From the NCBI GenBank assembly GCA_030248135.1, contig JASANC010004260.1, positions 62,001 to 126,000 on the forward strand: a DNA stretch of 64,000 nucleotides, written 5' to 3'. A program made the translations under genes and the position numbers. Below are positions 59,037-64,000 of this stretch, piece after piece (positions within the stretch are counted from its first letter, which is position 1; each line of letters begins with the position of its first letter). The notes under the pieces were generated by a model that was not told the DNA's origin, searched no databases, and saw nothing but the letters and a program-made list of their open reading frames with translations. Origin of the DNA: Theristus sp. LFF4_11 (lineage: Eukaryota > Nematoda > Chromadorea > Monhysterida > Xyalidae).

Positions 59037-59235
59037 TATGTTGGTCCTGAGACTCAAAGCGCGCTTAGATAGGTAAACAGTTTCATGCATAACACAGGAA
59101 TTCAAAATTAGCGAAGTGATCCGAGTCTCTCACTGAGGCGCTTTGAACTGCCGTATACGTAAAGATTGAAACTAGTTTCCTTTCACGTCTGCAAGCCCAT
59201 TGTGTCGCAGAACTTAAAAAGTTGACACTAGTTTT
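59037..59235 (+). repeat. ~200-bp dispersed repeat, copy 3
   Basis: Matches 45155-45385 and the reverse of 44800-45000 (GAGACTCAAAGCGCGC, AACAGTTTCATGCAT, GGAATTCAAAATT, TAGTTTCCTTT, TTGTGTCGCAGAAC). Confidence 0.6.
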
Positions 59236-62200
59236 GCAAATTTGCAACCATGTTTTCCAGTTAATTTTTGCATTATCATTTGTGGGCCTCATTTTATTTC
59301 ACTGCCAAACGCTATATATGATGTTGCACATTTTGGATTTTCCGCCTCATTTTCGGATTGGTCACAGCGCATGATTTTAGATGAAAATCGTTGCGGCATT
59401 TGTAAAGTTGTTGGCCGATTTATTCTGGTGTTTGTTTTAACAGTATTGAACTGCTGTAGTTAGTGTAACAAAAAAAAACTGAAAAACATTCGTGAAGATC
59501 TGTGACAATGAAGATTTTTTTTTTGTAAACCCACCTGAATTTGTTTTTTCTCAATGAATTTCCTTGTTGGCACCGATTTTGGCACAGATTCATGTTTGTA
59601 ATTTTCAGCGAGTTTTACAACCGGCGTAATGGTGAAACGCAAATCTGCACAAACATTTACAACTGAGCCCTAAAATTTGCGTCCCAAAACTTGTCAACTT
59701 TGTCAGAACTGTGCCGATTTTGAGGTTTTATTATCAATTTTTGCCTGTGTTGCTTGCTAATCCGAAACAAAAACATCGACACACTACCACACCCACATAC
59801 AACATTCTTTTCTCGTGTACAACTTTAGAAACAATGACTTCTGTGCTCCGACAAATTATCTGATTTTTTTAAATTTTTTCTTCAGCTTTACTGCAATGCC
59901 ACGCCACCAGTGGTTTGCTCCAGTTTTCGTTACAAAAACTCCGGAACAAAAAATCAACAGGACACGACAAACTCAAACAAATCTGTCTTTTGTCAATCAA
60001 AAGTTACGTCTGCGAAATTCGATCCATTTTGTCACTTCTTTGACACCGTCTTTTTACACGTGAGTATTTCAAAAAAGTTTAGGAAAAAGAGAATCACAGT
60101 TTCAAAAACTTATTTTTGACGTTCACAGTTTCTGTTCTTTTTATACGTACCAAGGCGTCAAATTACCGACAATGCTCCAACATTCTTACGCCTGGAGTTT
60201 TGCAGTTCGAAACTTATTTGTTAGTCAGTTGTTGCCAGCTTGTCACAGTTATTGTTTTATGGCAATTCCAACATTTACCAATTCAAAACTATAACCGCAC
60301 TGCTTGGATGCATCTCGCTGCTCTGACCAATCAGCGCGCTCCATTCAACATTGGCCAATAAGCAGTCGTTGTTGTGTTCAGCCTATAAAATTGAATGCTC
60401 TTTTTGAGGTACCCCGATTTTATTTCAATAATCTGCAACTCACATTCTTTCAGCACTCATTTCGCCATTATTTCTATTACTTCTTGTTTTTAAAAACTGC
60501 ATTTATTATTGAGAACTTTCCGTGGGCGTTTATTAGCTCCCCTCATTTTGATTCTTGCAAACTCGTTTTGAATTTCCTTCAGAATCATTGTTCGAAAGCT
60601 GCGTTTTCGTTTAGGTAAATTTTCACCAAATAATGGTTTTGGAGGACCGTAGAACACCACAACGACCACCTTTTTTCAAAACAATTTCGTTTTCTTTCAG
60701 ACCGGTCATTTTCAGCCAAATAATCTGCCATTAGGGCCATTAGGAATCATCCATTTTTACGTCATAAAAGGATACTTTTGGAACAATGGTGGTTTATGGG
60801 AATGTTTACCTTTATGGGGATAGAAGTCTTATTTCTGGCTTTTCTTTTAATGTTTGTTTTTATTGGTATTTTCACACTTTGAACCATCCAGTCGTTCGAT
60901 CCTTCTGAAATTACCGCAGTCTGTGGTTCTCACAACTTTAGTCTGTTTGCAAACAAAATTCTTCAACCATAACGCTGAAAAAATTGCTCTTAGATACATG
61001 AGCAACGTTTTCAAAGCTTGCGACATCATTTTTCTGCTCTATTCCGTTTTTGCTAATTTTGAAATTTGGACAGAAAATAGTCCAGAAATTAGCCATTATC
61101 CCTGAAATCGCTAAATATGCCGCTAAAATGTCTGCAGAGACGCAGCAAACACGCATGTAAGTGCAATCATAAACATTGCAATCTATTTTATGTCTTACTT
61201 TTATTTATAGATGCCGCATTCCGGCTCCAAGCGTTTGTGACTTTTATCACTGTGGAATCTGTATTTTAGGGCTTTTCGGGTCACATTTGATAAATCACCC
61301 TGCATCCACCCACCGCACCCCGCAAATGCTCAAACAATCTGGGACACACACACCCAAACCGTTCTCAAACTTGACGGGTTTATGCGGTTGAATTTACCGC
61401 ATATAATTATGTCCGTCAGATGCATAATTGGGATCACTTATGATCTATCGAAGGCCTTGAGGCGTGTTCTTTTGATTCCTTTCCCCCATCGGATTGAAAC
61501 TCATTCAGGATTTTTCAACATGTACATTAATCGGCGTTTGTATCTGGCTGGTCAACGCAGCGCTTCATTCAGTGTTGACCTTGAAAATTATGTGTGCAGG
61601 ATTGGTGCATGTAATCTTGTGTGACACGTTGCGTGTGTTCCGTGCACAATGTTTGAACGTGTGCATGATATTGTTGGCGATTAAAAAACCCATAGAGAAA
61701 TGCGTCTGACATGTGTTCTTGCGCACTCAAAACTAATATTATTGCTGGCAAAACATGCTGGTAAACTTGCGCTACATCTTTGAATTCAATGGTTCTGTTT
61801 TTTATGCGCCGTCGGCTCTGTGTGGCTGGATGCATATGCCGACTGTACCACCTACCACCGTGCCACCGGTTATACGCGTTAAATCTCAGAATGGTGCAAC
61901 CAAGTGACCACACGCTTAAATTTGTGCCAAAATTCTGCAATCGCTTGGCTTTTTCTGCATGATTTTTTAAATTTTTGAATGGATTTTGGCATGGAACGAT
62001 AATTTTTTTTAGAACGGGCATTTTTTGAGCGTGCGGGCAAGCAGACGTACTGTGAGACTTGTCCGGTTGACCTGTGGGTCTGACCTAAGCACTGATTCAT
62101 CAGAACCTTGTTTCTGTTGAACATTCGGCATGATCTGTTTCATCGATGCATCACACACATTGCACATTGAATTCATTCATAATTGGGAAGAGCAGCTATA

Positions 62201-63591
62201 TGTGTGTAGCACTAGCACATGCGCGTGTATGTTTTGATTACAGGTTCGTGTTTCAGTCGTATGCAACCTGCGCGCTTCTCTATCTCTGCCCAATTAGCGG
62301 TTTGATTGCAACCTGTTCGTGGTTTTGCTCTGTTTGCAGTATCCTGTCGGTCAGCAGATGTCAATACCCTCCAGCGCACAGGGCTGCCGTGCCACCACAA
62401 AAAATTTTTTTGACAAATTGTTTGGTCAGCTTTAAACGGTTTTTTTTTAGCCACTTGCTTTTGTTTCCCCGGTTGCTAAGCTTCTGACTGAAACATGTTT
62501 TAAAAGACACTTGCGCTAACTTACGTTTTTTGTGAATTTTTTAAATAGATGTTTTTCCATGCACCTGACGTTTCGCATCCGTCGTAACCATATCGAATTG
62601 GCAAACAATATGATGAAAAGTAAACGTTCTACATTTAGATTTCCACAAATTTTGGCATAATTTGGATTAGATTACACTCAGAATTTCATTCATTTGTTGC
62701 TGCAAAATCTTTGTTTGTCTAAAATTAGCCGAAATTTCCAGTTGCCCGCGTGCGGGTTGTCGAAAAATAGGGGTGCGAATTACTGGGTTTTGTTCGGCTG
62801 TGCAAATTTACATTTCGCTGTTGGTGGCGGGCGGGGGGCGCCTTGTGTAAATTGGGCCAGGTGCATTTGCGGTTTTTGGCGGTTTTCTGGCGTCTGCATA
62901 CCGGATAAATTGAGTCAATTTGAAACCATTTTGAATATATCTAGGTGGGATGGCAGGAACGTGTTTCGAATTTTTCCAAACGAACTGTTTCTTCTCATAG
63001 TGACCTGCTTTTTACAGAATGCACGTAGTTTCTTCGCAAGGTTTTGCCTGACAATTCTTCATTTTCTGTTATGAAATTCACCTGACTCTGAGAACGTTTG
63101 GTAACTCACGAAAACTAGCATTTCTAACCGTTTTAGTGAGCTACAAGCAACACTACTTGTAGCTCACAAAACGCGCGCGAACTTAACGCTAATTTTTGTG
63201 AGCTGCCACACCACCAGTGACAGCTGACCGCATATAGCCCGATTTTCGTGAGTAGGCGTTTTCAGTGTGCCAAATTTTCTGACTGAACTTTTTGAACGGT
63301 TTTCCATTGTGTTTTGTTGTCGGTTTAGTCCATCATGGATTGACAACTTCAAACTTTTTTCTGAAAAGTTATGAAAAAGCCAGACATGTTTTTTGAACAC
63401 TGTATTTTCGGTTAAACGGCTAATCACGCGCAATAGCGTTTGATCCAGAAAAAAATTAAAATTTGATTGACAGACCATCATTGCATGTTTTTTTATCTTT
63501 CCGCCCAAGGGAAAAAAGGTAATTCAAGCTAACTAAAATGCTCTTTCTGCTCTGAGTGGCATTGGCGCAAAAAGTCGTCACAAGAGAAAAA

Positions 63592-63780
63592 ATGTCTATA
63601 AAAATTGAAAACAGCCCTGGCAGCTGTTGTTGTCCGAAAGTCTGTCTACCCAAGCTTATGACTATTTTATGTTTTCTTTTTGCCTTTTTTTACGAATGCA
63701 TTACATTTTGCATATACTGCGGAGCTTACAAAAACCCAAAAGACGCCGATTTTGCAAAAATGGTTTTGCTGATTTGCTGA
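63592..63780 (+). CDS. Possible small membrane protein or exon, 62 residues
   Basis: An ATG opens MSIKIENSPGSCCCPKVC, where a Cys cluster precedes a hydrophobic segment of about 24 residues (LMTILCFLFAFFYECITFCI) and a polar tail with KNPKDADFAK. A Cys cluster next to a membrane span could be acylated. It may be one exon of a longer tetraspan-like gene running past the window. Family not recognised. Confidence 0.25.
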   Translation: MSIKIENSPGSCCCPKVCLPKLMTILCFLFAFFYECITFCIYCGAYKNPKDADFAKMVLLIC

Positions 63781-64000
63781 ATATTTCTCAGGTTAAGTGA
63801 TTCGGGTTTTCAGCCCATGTGTCACCACAACAGTTCATGCTTTTCCCACGCTTTACAAATGCAAAATTTTGAAACTAATTTTCTCAACACTGCCAGCGAA
63901 AGTTTTTTTGAAAAATGGTTCAAACAATAAAGCGGGCAGTGTGACCTTTCCAGGAAGCAGGATAACAGGAGGATAGCTTTTGTTATCCATCCGTAAATGC

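Larger units (their letters stand above)
57979..64000. other. Right flank, no supported gene
   Basis: AT-rich. The remaining exons of the spectrin-like gene might lie here or beyond, but I could not find one with a matching motif. Weak candidates: a cysteine-rich exon-like frame at about 59888-60061 (CTTCAG acceptor, GTGAGT donor) and a small membrane-protein frame at 63592-63780 (listed separately). Other frames (61.6-62.0 and 62.7-63.1 kb) look like chance. Confidence 0.4.

Overview
This is a nuclear genome window from an invertebrate animal. Genes are split into many small exons with GT..AG introns, and the acceptors are mostly short TTTCAG or TTGCAG types. The proteins are animal proteins: a muscarinic acetylcholine receptor, VPS39, SART1, a four-EF-hand calmodulin relative and a spectrin-repeat-like protein. 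The short acceptors and the invertebrate-type receptor fit an ecdysozoan such as a nematode, but I cannot name the species. Exons are GC-richer than the AT-rich introns and spacers.

Layout. 1-3.8 kb: no gene I can support. 3.8-7.9 kb (+): the muscarinic-type receptor, with a very long third intracellular loop. 8.96-18.7 kb (-): VPS39, rebuilt as 23 exons. 18.99-19.37 kb (-): a small two-exon gene I do not recognise. 19.47-28.28 kb (-): SART1/Snu66, about 20 exons. 29.34-31.58 kb (-): a 157-residue EF-hand protein, fully reconstructed. 48.7-51.7 kb (+): the start of a spectrin-repeat-like gene. Most of 31.6-48.6 kb and 58-64 kb has no convincing gene. VPS39 (late endosome/lysosome tethering), SART1 (spliceosome) and the EF-hand protein (calcium signalling) share a strand but no obvious pathway, and nothing suggests an operon.

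The right half is dominated by nested mobile and repeated DNA. Two arms of about 3.6 kb (33.14-36.73 and 52.53-56.12 kb) are inverted copies of each other, about 15.8 kb apart. From outside to inside, each arm has a unique GC-rich edge, 2-3 units of a ~170-bp repeat, 11-12 units of a 149-bp satellite, a short link, and a 1.03-kb element with ~145-bp terminal inverted repeats that itself holds a SINE-like insert. The right arm lies inside a 6.16-kb hAT-like element (51,810-57,970) with matching ends and an 8-bp target duplication. That element also holds a TA-flanked MITE and a second hAT-type element with its own 8-bp duplication. Further MITEs sit in introns of SART1, the EF-hand gene and the spectrin-like gene.

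Exon borders come from reading splice sites, reading-frame phase and remembered family motifs. They are firm for VPS39 and the EF-hand gene, and approximate for SART1, the receptor loop and the spectrin-like gene.
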